Part shown: positions 45,855 through 56,778 of the stretch, one piece after another | Position numbering within the stretch: position 1 is the first letter of the stretch | How the letters are laid out: every line of letters starts with the position of its first letter | Assembly: GCA_027622195.1 (NCBI GenBank) | Contig: JAQBZO010000003.1 | Span: 62,001-126,000 of the forward strand | Length of the DNA: 64,000 nt | Origin: Planctomycetota bacterium | GTDB lineage: Bacteria; Planctomycetota; Phycisphaerae; Phycisphaerales; SM1A02 | Direction of reading: 5' to 3' | Notes under the pieces: model-generated | Seen by the model: only the letters and a program-made list of their open reading frames with translations | Database searches by the model: none | Told to the model about the DNA's origin: nothing | Translations under genes and position numbers: made by a program

Positions 45855-47555
45855 ATGCCACGCAACTTCAGAATCGCTCTCTCGCTTGTGCTCTTTGTTT
45901 GTGCCTCGGTTTGCGCGCAATCCACTCCCGCGACCGTTCCGACGCCGCCACCAGCCACAAAGCCAGGTCCCACGACCAAGCCAGCTCCCACGACCAAGCC
46001 AGCTCCCACAAGCGATGGCCTCGTCTCGCGCCACAACGCGCCTAGAGCCGGCAAGCCAGACTCGAAGGAATTGCTCTCCGCGCAGGCTCCTCTTGCGCCA
46101 GTCGCTGCTGGGCAGGGTGAGTCACTCATTCCAGCACCCATCGTTTTCGAGCCGGCCGTGCTCAATTACGGAGAAATGCAAGCGGACATTCCAAAGACCG
46201 CCAAGATCAAACTGCGCAACACGAGCAACGCTCCCGTCTTGATCAAGAAAGCCATTCCTGGTTGCGGATGCACAACGGCTGGTGCTCCAAAGGATCCCAT
46301 TCCTGCTGGCGATGCTGTCGAAATTGAAATCACTTTGAAGCCTGGTCCGAAGCAGGGTGTGCACCTTTCCAAGAAGGTGACCTTTCAGGTTGAAGGATTT
46401 GCGCCTGTGATTCTGAGCCTTGAAGGCGATGTCACCGCGTATGTCACCATGATTCCCGATGTGGTCCAATCACCTCAGCCCGGACAAACGCTTGATACCG
46501 AAATCAAACTCGCGTCAGCGGACGGCACTCCATTCACGGTAACCGGTTGCATTCCCGAAGTGCTTGTTCCCTACAGCACCGTTGCATCCACTGAACAAAC
46601 GGTCACGATTGACTGGGCGAAGTGGGAGGAAATGGGTCGAAGCGTCAAGCTCTCGCTGAAGACCGATCACCCCAAGGCACAGTCGATGACGGTGATGGTG
46701 AAGCGCGCATTGGATCCAAGGAATCCAGAACCGATTGCGCCTTCGCAGGCACAGCGCACGGCGCAGCCGACGAGTAGTTTCATTACAGCGGCTCGTTCGG
46801 GCGATCTCGCTCGCGTTCAACTCGAGTTGGCGAATGGCATCAATGTCAACGAGATTGACCCTGCGACTGGGCGCACTGCGCTTCACTGGGCATCCAAAGA
46901 GAATCGTTCTGAAGTGATCGCACTCCTTCTCACGAGCGGAGCCAATGTTGATGCGACTGAGCGAACTGGAAAGACTGCGCTCGCCCTCGCTGCTGAGAGT
47001 CGGCACGCTGATGCCACGAAGGCTTTGATTGCGGCCAAGGCGAATGTCAATGTGCGTGACCAAATCGGCGGAACTCCGCTGACATGGGCCGCAGGACTTG
47101 GTTCTCCTGAAACCGTGGAGTTGCTCTTGGTTGCCGGCGCCGATGTCAATGTGGTCGACACCAATGGGATGACTCCAATTCTGTGGGCTGCTGGAATTGG
47201 TAATCCAGTAACTGTTGCATTGCTCGTCGCGAAGGGTGCTGACCTGAAGCAGGCTGATTCGATCACCGGAGACACCGCACTCATGCGAGCGGCGCGCAAC
47301 GGTGCGTCCGACAGCGTGCTCATCCTCGTGAAGGGTGGATCCGATCTGGACGCCGTCAATCGGCAGGGGATGACTCCGCTGCTCTTGGCGGCACAGTCTG
47401 GAAATCTCGAAAAGGTCAAGTCACTCGCGGAGGCGGGCGCTGGTCTCGACGCGAAGACGCTGAGTGGAATGGATGCCGTTGCCGTCGCCAACGGACGGGG
47501 CGACCAAGCGGGCAAGGACATCGCGGCGTACCTCGCCACGAAAAAGAGTTCGTAA
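45855..47555 (+). CDS. Secreted DUF1573-ankyrin fusion protein
   Basis: 566 residues from ATG 45855, behind AAGGAA. A signal peptide ends near SVCAQ (about 20). A Thr-Lys-Pro-rich linker with PTTKPA repeats (about 25-55) leads to a DUF1573 domain (about 95-205: FEPAVLNYGEMQADIPKT, VPGCGCT-type IPGCGCTTAG, then an immunoglobulin-like end). Another domain follows, and six ankyrin repeats fill about 315-560. DUF1573 occurs in planctomycete and Bacteroidetes envelope proteins; ankyrin repeats bind proteins. The combination suggests an extracytoplasmic protein-binding scaffold. A terminator follows. Confidence 0.88.
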   Translation: MPRNFRIALSLVLFVCASVCAQSTPATVPTPPPATKPGPTTKPAPTTKPAPTSDGLVSRHNAPRAGKPDSKELLSAQAPLAPVAAGQGESLIPAPIVFEPAVLNYGEMQADIPKTAKIKLRNTSNAPVLIKKAIPGCGCTTAGAPKDPIPAGDAVEIEITLKPGPKQGVHLSKKVTFQVEGFAPVILSLEGDVTAYVTMIPDVVQSPQPGQTLDTEIKLASADGTPFTVTGCIPEVLVPYSTVASTEQTVTIDWAKWEEMGRSVKLSLKTDHPKAQSMTVMVKRALDPRNPEPIAPSQAQRTAQPTSSFITAARSGDLARVQLELANGINVNEIDPATGRTALHWASKENRSEVIALLLTSGANVDATERTGKTALALAAESRHADATKALIAAKANVNVRDQIGGTPLTWAAGLGSPETVELLLVAGADVNVVDTNGMTPILWAAGIGNPVTVALLVAKGADLKQADSITGDTALMRAARNGASDSVLILVKGGSDLDAVNRQGMTPLLLAAQSGNLEKVKSLAEAGAGLDAKTLSGMDAVAVANGRGDQAGKDIAAYLATKKSS

Positions 47556-47579
47556 CCAATCGCTCGAATCGATTCACAC

Positions 47580-47609
47580 AGGCGCACCTTCGGGTGCGCC
47601 TTTTTTTTT
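47580..47609 (+). terminator. Rho-independent terminator after the ankyrin gene
   Basis: GGCGCACC (47581-47588) pairs with GGTGCGCC (47593-47600) around a TTCG loop, followed by nine T. It is a textbook terminator closing the ankyrin gene before the carboxypeptidase gene. Confidence 0.95.
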
Positions 47610-47633
47610 GTTGGAGCCTTACCATGCACGCCT

Positions 47634-49148
47634 ATGACTACATCTCCCTATGAGTCGCTCGTCCACGCAATTTCCGACGCGAGCTTGATTGGTGCGAGTG
47701 CCTCGATTCTGAGTTGGGATCAAGAGACGATGATGCCAGAGCAGGGGGTCGAGCTTCGATCGAGGCAGATGGCACAGTTGGCGCGACTCTCTCACGAGGC
47801 GCTGACCAAGCCAGCCATCGGACACCTCCTGTCGTCTTCTGAATCAAGTGCTGAGGTGAAGGAATGTCCACGCCGCGCGGCGAGCGTTCGCGAGATGCGG
47901 CGCGATTATGAACGCTCTTCGAAGTTGCCTGCGCGACTCGTTGAGCAACTGGCACGAGTGGCGAGCACCGCGCAGCATGAATGGGCGATCGCGCGCAAGA
48001 ACTCTGACTTCAAACACTTCCTTCCGCATCTCAATCAGCTTGTCGAATTGAATCGAGAACAAGCCGATTGTCTTGGCATTCCCGAGGGTGGTGAGCGATG
48101 GGACGCACTCGCGGATGGGTACGAACCTGGTTGCCGCGCGGCGCACGTTGAACAGGTGTTCCTTCCCCTGAGAGTTCGCCTTCAGAAACTGCTTGATGAA
48201 GTGCGAGGATCGAAGGTCAGTCCTTCCGATCGATTCAATCAGACCAAGTTTGCGTTGGAGGGACAGCGTTCGTTGATGCGATTCGCAGCAGAATCACTCG
48301 GATTCGATTTCGCGCGTGGTCGTCTTGACGAAAGTTCACATCCCTTTTGCGGAGGGTCCCATTGTCGCGATGTGCGCATGACCACGCGGTACAAGGAATC
48401 CTGCGTCAACGACGCACTCGGTTCAACAATTCACGAGTCGGGTCACGGAATGTATGAGCAGGGGCTTCCCTTCCAACATTTCGGAACTCCACTGGGGCAA
48501 GCGGTTTCTCTGGGCATCCATGAAAGTCAGTCACGACTCTGGGAAAACCAAGTCGGTCGGAGCGAATCATTCTGGAGGTGGATCGCTCCGAACCTCGCCT
48601 CTCATCTCGGAAATGTCGCGGATGGATTCTCGTCCGCCGAGCTGTACGGCGCAGCCAATCTTGTTGAAGCAGGATTCATTCGAGTGGAGTCGGATGAAGC
48701 GACCTACAACATGCACATCATGGTGCGCTTCGAGCTTGAACGCGCACTCATTGGTGGTTCGCTTGATCCAAAGGACTTGCCCGAAGTGTGGAACGCGAAG
48801 TACAAGGAGTACCTCGGACTGACCGTTCCGGAAGATCGTGTCGGATGTTTGCAGGATGTCCATTGGAGCATGGGAGCGTTTGGATATTTCCCAACCTATA
48901 CCTTGGGCACCCTGTATGCCGCGCAGTTCTTTGAGGCTGCACGCAAGGCGATCCCAGGATTGGATGAAGGATTTGCGAAGGGCGAGTTCAAGCCACTCTT
49001 GGTATGGCTCAATGAAAACATTCACGTGCACGGTCGGCAGTTTCTCTCTGGAGAGTTGTGCGAGCGAGTCACTGGCTCCCCACTGAGTGCCGAGCCCTTC
49101 ATGCGTCACTTGGAAGGGAAAATCCGACCTCTGTATCAACTCGTCTAA
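47634..49148 (+). CDS. Carboxypeptidase Taq (M32 metallopeptidase)
   Basis: 504 residues, the usual M32 length. The zinc site HESGH (HExxH) lies in GSTIHESGHGMYEQGL, with the third ligand Glu in the ESQSRLWEN helix. It starts YESLVHAISDASLIGASASILSWDQETMMP, as M32 enzymes do. It removes C-terminal residues from peptides in the cytosol. The gene follows the terminator, so it probably has its own promoter in the 24-base gap or within it. Confidence 0.95.
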   Translation: MTTSPYESLVHAISDASLIGASASILSWDQETMMPEQGVELRSRQMAQLARLSHEALTKPAIGHLLSSSESSAEVKECPRRAASVREMRRDYERSSKLPARLVEQLARVASTAQHEWAIARKNSDFKHFLPHLNQLVELNREQADCLGIPEGGERWDALADGYEPGCRAAHVEQVFLPLRVRLQKLLDEVRGSKVSPSDRFNQTKFALEGQRSLMRFAAESLGFDFARGRLDESSHPFCGGSHCRDVRMTTRYKESCVNDALGSTIHESGHGMYEQGLPFQHFGTPLGQAVSLGIHESQSRLWENQVGRSESFWRWIAPNLASHLGNVADGFSSAELYGAANLVEAGFIRVESDEATYNMHIMVRFELERALIGGSLDPKDLPEVWNAKYKEYLGLTVPEDRVGCLQDVHWSMGAFGYFPTYTLGTLYAAQFFEAARKAIPGLDEGFAKGEFKPLLVWLNENIHVHGRQFLSGELCERVTGSPLSAEPFMRHLEGKIRPLYQLV

Positions 49149-49259
49149 TCGTTGTCGCGCCGTCCTTAGGTCATTCCAATCAGACTTCGTAAAGGATGGT
49201 TGGATTTTGCGTGTTTGTGGTACATTGCTGGATTCCCTCCGCAGCACGAAAGAACTGGC

Positions 49260-51131
<1,872 letters not shown>

Positions 51132-51146
51132 GTCGACTCGCCGCCA

Positions 51147-52433
51147 ATGAATGGCGGTAGTCTCTTCAAGGTGGCTCGATTCGTTTACAAGTTCGGCGGC
51201 ACCAGCGTCAGCGATACCGCACGGATGAAGCGTTGCGCCGCGCGCGTGGCGAGTGCCATTGCGGATGGACATGAGGTTGCGGTGGTCGTCTCTGCGATGG
51301 GGCACACGACCGACGAGCTCATCGACCTCGCCAAACAAGTTGGACACGAACCCGATGCGCGCGAACTCGACGCGCTCATGGCCACGGGTGAGCAAGTCTC
51401 TGCCGCACTCTTCGCGATGACCTTGCAAGGAATGGGAGTGTTGGCGCGAAGTCTCACTGGTGCGCAAGCCGGTGTTTCCACCGATGGACACTTTGGGCGC
51501 GCGCGTGTGCAGTCCCTTCAGCCTGAACTCTTGGTTGAAATGCTCGCCGCCAAGGTCACTCCTGTGGTGGCTGGATTTCAAGGTCGAGCGATGCAAGACG
51601 ATGTGGCGACTCTCGGTCGAGGCGGTTCGGATACCACCGCTGTGGCGATTGGAGCGGCACTACGCGTGGGAGAGCAGGGCGGATCCTGCGAAATTTTCAC
51701 CGATGTCGATGGTGTCTACACCGCCGATCCTCGCATTGTTCCCGATGCCGTGCGACTCGCGACGATCTCGTATGGAGAAATGCTCGAACTCGCCTCGCTT
51801 GGTGCAGGGGTGATGCATCCGCGCGCTGTAGTTTTCGGCGAGAAGCACAATGTGCCGATCCATATTCGTCACAGCCAACATTCTGGCATCGGTACGATGG
51901 TGATGAAGGAGACTCCTGAGATGGAAGACAATGTGGTCGTCGGATGCGCCCTCAAGAGTGACCTCGGTCGGATCACCCTTCGCAAGTTACCGATCGAGCA
52001 CGGAGTCCAAGCAACGCTCTTCGATCGGCTCGCTTCAGGCGGAGTGATCGTCGACGACATTATTCAAAGCGAGTTTGGTGAAAACGCAAGTGTCGCCTTC
52101 ACCGTCGAACACCAAGACCTTGGACTGGTCAAGACGCTGATGCAACAAGTGATCGATCAATTGGGGCAAGGAGAAGTGTCCATCGATGTCGGACTCGCCA
52201 AGGTGTCAGCGGTCGGTGTTGGGATGAGGTCGCACGCTGGAGTCGCGGCGCGCATGTTCCGCTCATTGTCTGATGTTGGAATCCGCATTCACAATATCAA
52301 TACCTCGGAAATCAAGATTTCGTGCATCGTGGACCGCGACGAAGCGCAACGAGCACTTCGAACGATTCATGATGCGTTTGGCCTCACGGATATTCGACCG
52401 GTCGCACCTCGTGCGATGCAGGTTCCAGCTTGA
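51147..52433 (+). CDS. lysC: Aspartate kinase
   Basis: 428 residues (or 420 from GTG 51171, which aligns better with family starts). KFGGTSV (about 15) and GRGGSDTTAVAIGAAL are the kinase motifs, and two ACT domains fill about 265-425 with GVGMRSHAGVAARMF and INTSEIKISC. It phosphorylates aspartate, the first step to Lys, Thr and Met, and the ACT domains bind feedback amino acids. Which amino acid inhibits is not readable. Confidence 0.95.
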   Translation: MNGGSLFKVARFVYKFGGTSVSDTARMKRCAARVASAIADGHEVAVVVSAMGHTTDELIDLAKQVGHEPDARELDALMATGEQVSAALFAMTLQGMGVLARSLTGAQAGVSTDGHFGRARVQSLQPELLVEMLAAKVTPVVAGFQGRAMQDDVATLGRGGSDTTAVAIGAALRVGEQGGSCEIFTDVDGVYTADPRIVPDAVRLATISYGEMLELASLGAGVMHPRAVVFGEKHNVPIHIRHSQHSGIGTMVMKETPEMEDNVVVGCALKSDLGRITLRKLPIEHGVQATLFDRLASGGVIVDDIIQSEFGENASVAFTVEHQDLGLVKTLMQQVIDQLGQGEVSIDVGLAKVSAVGVGMRSHAGVAARMFRSLSDVGIRIHNINTSEIKISCIVDRDEAQRALRTIHDAFGLTDIRPVAPRAMQVPA

Positions 52434-52585
52434 CGGCTCCTCCGGGGAATCCAACGCATTCGAGCGCACTCTTGGATGGTCGTGCCTGCATTGTGATGGA
52501 ACTGGTCGATGGACCAGCGCTGCTCGACGAGCGAGAACAACTCGGTGCGCCGCTTGCGTCGCCGTAAAAGAGTTTGAAACCCTCT

Positions 52586-53434
52586 TTATTCGCAGCAGTA
52601 CGAACCTGAACCGCATCTATTTTTCGGAGCCGTTGCCGGTTGCCACAAACCAAAAGTCGCTCCGTTTGGATCGATACAATAAGCAGTTCGACCCATGGAT
52701 GGAATATCCATTGGCTCGCAGCACGCTGTCGCGCCGTGACTCTTCGCGAGGGCAAATGATCTGTCCAAATCAGCCGTCTGGAGGTACTGCATCCAATACG
52801 AGGTCGGAGACTTGTCGCTCGCACACTTGGCCAAGAGTCCTGCAACCGAGCGACCTTGGGACGAGAACATCCAATATTGGAATCCGAGACTATTGTTTTC
52901 GGCAGCCGTCCACCCGAGCAGCTTGGTGTAGAAGGCAACGGCCGCGGTCGGATTGGTGGAGACGAGTTCATTCCATCCGACGAGACCGGGTCCGAACCAA
53001 TTCACGCCGTCCGTTTTTCCCTCGTGCGGCTGAAAGAGGCAAACCACGGCGCCGGCACAATCGGTGATGATGCACAAACGACCGATGTCAATGTCTGTGG
53101 CGCCGACGCGAATGGTTCCGCCAAGAGTGGGCACCAACTTGCATGCAGCGTCGAGGTCGCCGACGGTGATGTAACCAAGCCAGTGGGCCGCCACATCCCT
53201 GGTTGGAGTCTCGGTGAGTCCCAGGAATGGATGTCCGCCCGCCGAGAGCATTGTGTGGGGGAATGGGCTCTTCGGGCAAGTCTCAGAGGTGCATTCGAGA
53301 ACGGCGGTATAAAAACGCTCAGCGGCCTGTGGGTTCGGACTGGTGCACTCATGCCAGCAGAACTCACCGAGTCCGCAGGGTATGGATCGATAGCAGTCAG
53401 TGGTCGACGGGGTGGTTGTGGCGGATGCCGTCAT
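52586..53434 (-). CDS. Two-domain VOC (glyoxalase/dioxygenase superfamily) protein
   Basis: About 282 residues from ATG 53434; the frame is open to 53662 but the extra part is not family-like. Two vicinal-oxygen-chelate domains follow each other: GEFCWHECTSPNPQAAERFY...LVCLFQP and GWNELVSTNPTAAVAFYTKL...TFGLWQP. Each pair of bab-bb units ends with the family Gly-Leu-Trp-x-Pro type motif. VOC enzymes include glyoxalases, dioxygenases and resistance proteins; the metal residues are only partly visible, so the reaction is open. It is divergent from the Fur-family gene. Confidence 0.85.
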   Translation of the reverse strand: MTASATTTPSTTDCYRSIPCGLGEFCWHECTSPNPQAAERFYTAVLECTSETCPKSPFPHTMLSAGGHPFLGLTETPTRDVAAHWLGYITVGDLDAACKLVPTLGGTIRVGATDIDIGRLCIITDCAGAVVCLFQPHEGKTDGVNWFGPGLVGWNELVSTNPTAAVAFYTKLLGWTAAENNSLGFQYWMFSSQGRSVAGLLAKCASDKSPTSYWMQYLQTADLDRSFALAKSHGATACCEPMDIPSMGRTAYCIDPNGATFGLWQPATAPKNRCGSGSYCCE

Positions 53435-53597
53435 TGAAGGTGCCTTTGTGGTGAGGATAGGCAACGGCCAGAATCGAGCAGTTGGGGGGTTCCGTTTGGC
53501 GTTTAACAGAATATCCATTATCGGACTATATGGATCCAGAAACCCCTCCAAAACAACGGTTTCTATCCAACGGTGATTTCGATCACACTGGCACTCG

Positions 53598-54140
53598 ATG
53601 AGCCGAGTTCGAAGACCACTGGCTGCGCCGCCATCGTGTGAGGGAATGTCGCAGCACGACATGCCGATGGCTCCCTTGTGCGCGGTGTTTCGTCGCTACT
53701 TGAGATCGCAGGGATTGAAGTACACGACCGAGCGCGCTGAGATTCTCGAAGGGATCATTGAGTGCGACGGCGTTTTTGAGGCTGAGGAGTTACTGCTGGA
53801 GTTGCGTCGAGGCGGTCATGATGTCTCGAAGGCCACGGTGTACCGAACCATCAACCTCCTGATCGCGGCGGGCATCATCATTCAAGCCCTCTTCGACTCG
53901 AAACAGTCGCACTATCAACTGATCTATGGCAAGGCTCCTCGCGACCACATGGTTTGTTTGCACACGGGCAAGTTGGTCGAGTTCGTGAGTCCTGAATTGA
54001 TCGTGCTACGTGACCGAATCTGTCGTGAACTGGGATGGGAGCCGGTCGCTCACCGATTTCAGATTTATGCATTGAGTCCCCAAGGCAGCGCGGTGATTGC
54101 TGCTGCCGTGAGTCAAGAGGAAGAGTCAGATCGCGGTTGA
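53598..54140 (+). CDS. Fur-family regulator
   Basis: 180 residues, or about 158 from a later Met (53646-53667). The winged helix has LKYTTERAEILEGI and VSKATVYRTINLL, and the dimer/metal part has HYQLIYGKAPRDHMVCLHTGKLVEF. The Fur His-rich region (DHMVCLHTGKLVEF) is kept, but the usual CxxC of the structural zinc is missing: Cys-Val-x-Cys appears as C-L-H-T. The metal could be Fe, Zn or Mn, and no target site is identified. The last 15 bases overlap tsaE. Confidence 0.85.
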   Translation: MSRVRRPLAAPPSCEGMSQHDMPMAPLCAVFRRYLRSQGLKYTTERAEILEGIIECDGVFEAEELLLELRRGGHDVSKATVYRTINLLIAAGIIIQALFDSKQSHYQLIYGKAPRDHMVCLHTGKLVEFVSPELIVLRDRICRELGWEPVAHRFQIYALSPQGSAVIAAAVSQEEESDRG

Positions 54141-54572
54141 TCGTTCGTCATGAATCGTGACGAATCGGCCCTCGGCGACATGTTCGATGTGGATGCACAG
54201 ACATTGTTTCGGGAACGCTGTCCGCACGCGAGTGGACCACTCGACCGCAATGACTGTGTCGCTCGTCGCAAGGAGTTCCTCGAGGCCGATTGAGGCGCAC
54301 TCTGCCGCAGATTGCATTCGATACGCATCGATATGAACGAGACGAACATCGCGTCCTTGGTAACTCTGCATTGAAACAAAAGTTGGACTCGAGACGGAGC
54401 GCTCGTCGCATCCAAGACCTCGGGCTATCCCTCGAACGAGGCAGGTCTTGCCAGAACCGAGTTCGCCGTCGAGGCAAATGCAATCGCCAGGCGCCATCAG
54501 CGATGCAATGCGCTCGCCGAGTGATTCCATTTCCGCCGCATTGGGAACAATCATCGTGCGCGTCTGGTTCAT
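54126..54572 (-). CDS. tsaE: tRNA threonylcarbamoyladenosine ATPase TsaE
   Basis: 148 residues from ATG 54572, where the start overlaps the thiL stop as ATGA. The P-loop is DGELGSGKT, followed by SPTFVSMQSY and HIDAYRM, then the family Trp in AVEWSTRV. It works with TsaB and TsaD to make t6A37 in ANN-reading tRNAs. It is the last gene of the kdtA-thiL-tsaE operon, convergent with the Fur-family gene. Confidence 0.94.
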   Translation of the reverse strand: MNQTRTMIVPNAAEMESLGERIASLMAPGDCICLDGELGSGKTCLVRGIARGLGCDERSVSSPTFVSMQSYQGRDVRLVHIDAYRMQSAAECASIGLEELLATSDTVIAVEWSTRVRTAFPKQCLCIHIEHVAEGRFVTIHDERSTAI

Positions 54573-55477
54573 GAGGAATGGTGGTCCCATCCTTCAGCCA
54601 CAATGTCAATCCAAACGCCATCTTGGTGCATGCGAATGGTGCCGCAATCATCTCCGGCGCGAGCGACCGATCCGATACGCGTTACGGGAACACCCGCGGC
54701 GAATGTCGGCACATCACCTCGCGCTGTGAAGAGTAACTCGTAGTCTTCTCCGTCGCGGATCGCTTGGGCGATAGTGCATCCGGCACTGCACGGAATCGCA
54801 CTCGATTCAATTTCGATATGGACGCGTGAAGCATTGGCAAGGCGACCACCATCCACGCCGAGCCCATCGCTGACATCCATCATGGCCGTGAGGCGCTCGC
54901 CGAGCGAGTCGATGAGGTCATGCGCCGCAGCGAGTCGTGGTTCGAAGTGAAGATGTCGCCCGAACCCATCTCCGAAGGATCCACCAAGTGTTCCTGTGAC
55001 GAAGAGTCCATCTCCAACGCGTGCTCCCGAGCGAGTGACAATTCGCTCGGATGGACCAGCACGTCCGACGACCGCCACCGAAATCGAGAATGGCGTTTGT
55101 GAGGAGGCGTGAATCGATGTGTCACCGCCGACGAGCGGACATCGGTGCGCATCGCTCATCGAGACGAGTCCGTCGAGCAAGTTGGAAACATGATGCATGG
55201 ACATGTCGGGTCGAAACTGGGCGCATGCGATGCACGCCACCGGAAATCCACCCATCGCAGCGATGTCACTCAGATTGCGGGCGATGGCCTTTCGTCCGAC
55301 GAGTTTCCAATCGGTTCCACGCACGAAGTGGACTCCCTCGATGATGGAATCCCCGCCAAAGAGGGGTGTCGTCGAAGAATGGGGGAGTGCGGCGAGGTCG
55401 TCTCCAGGACCGAGGACCCCCCTTCCACCGATGCGCGATTGAATGCACGCGAGGATGTCGGATTCACGAAGCGTCAG
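54569..55477 (-). CDS. thiL: Thiamine-monophosphate kinase
   Basis: 302 residues if it starts at CTG 55477. Family motifs: LGPGDDLA, ARNLSDIAAMGG, LVGGDTS, MDVSDGLGVDGG and DGEDYELLFT. It phosphorylates thiamine phosphate to thiamine diphosphate. No ATG, GTG or TTG is in frame near the family start; the only ATG is 60 codons further left (55657), inside kdtA. CTG 55477 overlaps the kdtA stop (55474-55476) as CTGA, behind a run of nine G (55482-55490 complement) that could serve as ribosome site. The tsaE gene is coupled by ATGA. Confidence 0.9.
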   Translation of the reverse strand: MTLRESDILACIQSRIGGRGVLGPGDDLAALPHSSTTPLFGGDSIIEGVHFVRGTDWKLVGRKAIARNLSDIAAMGGFPVACIACAQFRPDMSMHHVSNLLDGLVSMSDAHRCPLVGGDTSIHASSQTPFSISVAVVGRAGPSERIVTRSGARVGDGLFVTGTLGGSFGDGFGRHLHFEPRLAAAHDLIDSLGERLTAMMDVSDGLGVDGGRLANASRVHIEIESSAIPCSAGCTIAQAIRDGEDYELLFTARGDVPTFAAGVPVTRIGSVARAGDDCGTIRMHQDGVWIDIVAEGWDHHSS

Positions 55478-56742
55478 AGAGCCCCCCCCCGCTTTGACGC
55501 GCTGAATTGAAGGGCTTCGGCGACGAGGGCTGCGTTGCGCTTCGTTGCACCTTGATGAGCCCGTACGACATCGCGCCCCGCTGCAGCCATCGCTGCGCGG
55601 CGCGGTTGATCTTGGAGCAACGCGTGAATGACATCGGCCAGTTGAGTGCGAGCGCACTCGATCGCGCCACCCGCCTGAGTCAATGCGTCAGCTGTTTCTC
55701 GAAAGTCGCCGACGGATGTTCCGAAGACAACCGCCTTCCCGAGCGCGACAGGTTCCATCATGTCGCTTCCGTACAGATTGAAGAATGAACGACCAACAAC
55801 GACGACGTCCGCGAGAGAATAGGCCTGACGAAGTTCTCCAATGGTGTCGAGGAGAAAGCGATCGGTACTCGACTGGGAATCTCCCGCTGACCTTCTTGAG
55901 CAACCTGGCAATACCATCGCCGCTTCATCGAAACGCTCAGTACGACGAGGGGCGCAAAGCAACTGCACTCCTTCTGGAACACACTGATGCAGGAGTGATT
56001 CTTCACCGGGACCGGTTGAACCAGCCACGACGAGCGGACGAGTGGGATCGATTCCCATCGATGCCCCGAGGGCGCGTGCGCCGTCGACTGTATCGGCGAT
56101 GCGCGCCTCGTCCCATTTCATGGTGCCTCCAACGCGCACCGAATTGGAGTCTGTTCCCATCGCACGAAACCGCTGCGCGTACAGTTCGTTTTGCGCAACG
56201 ACGCCGAAGAGAGATCGAAACATCGATCCCACAAAGAATCGAAAAGCGAAGTAGCGACGAAATCCTCGGTTGGAGATTCGTCCGTTGACGACCACGATTG
56301 GAATGGATCGATTCGAGCAGATTCGTGTGAGATTGGGCCACAATTCGAGTTCGACGCAGACGAGGACATCGGGATCCACCGCTGTCAGGAAGGATCGAAC
56401 GAGGGGCGAGGCATCGAATGGAAACCGCAGCACTATTCGCTTCGAGTGATGGACCTCGAGCGCTCGTGCGAATCCAGCGGGAGTTGTCACCGTAACGACG
56501 ACCTCAGGGTGGTTCGGCAGCGCCTCGATGGCGTCGATCAGTCCGCGAGAGGTGTTGACTTCTCCCACTGACACCGCATGGATCAGGACTCTTGGCTGTT
56601 TCTTGCGCGCGAGTGGAGTGGAAAACCGAAATCGGTCGCGCCACGCCAACCACTTTCGATGGCGAAGCGCAGCGAGCACGATCCAGATCGGACTCGTCGC
56701 CACTGCCCCTGCCAAGTACATCAGATCGACGACCGCAACCAT
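55474..56742 (-). CDS. kdtA: 3-deoxy-D-manno-octulosonic acid (Kdo) transferase
   Basis: 422 residues from ATG 56742 (56763 is also open). One N-terminal membrane helix is followed by the GT-B fold: IHAVSVGEVNTSRGLI, DPDVLVCVELELWPN, VVVNGRISNRG, GGTMKWD and the donor site LADVVVVGRSF. It adds Kdo to lipid A at the inner membrane, evidence for an LPS-containing outer membrane. It is the first gene of kdtA-thiL-tsaE. Confidence 0.95.
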   Translation of the reverse strand: MVAVVDLMYLAGAVATSPIWIVLAALRHRKWLAWRDRFRFSTPLARKKQPRVLIHAVSVGEVNTSRGLIDAIEALPNHPEVVVTVTTPAGFARALEVHHSKRIVLRFPFDASPLVRSFLTAVDPDVLVCVELELWPNLTRICSNRSIPIVVVNGRISNRGFRRYFAFRFFVGSMFRSLFGVVAQNELYAQRFRAMGTDSNSVRVGGTMKWDEARIADTVDGARALGASMGIDPTRPLVVAGSTGPGEESLLHQCVPEGVQLLCAPRRTERFDEAAMVLPGCSRRSAGDSQSSTDRFLLDTIGELRQAYSLADVVVVGRSFFNLYGSDMMEPVALGKAVVFGTSVGDFRETADALTQAGGAIECARTQLADVIHALLQDQPRRAAMAAAGRDVVRAHQGATKRNAALVAEALQFSASKRGGAL

Positions 56743-56778
56743 CCCGCCATCGTATCTCCTCATCTAGGATCAGGAGTC

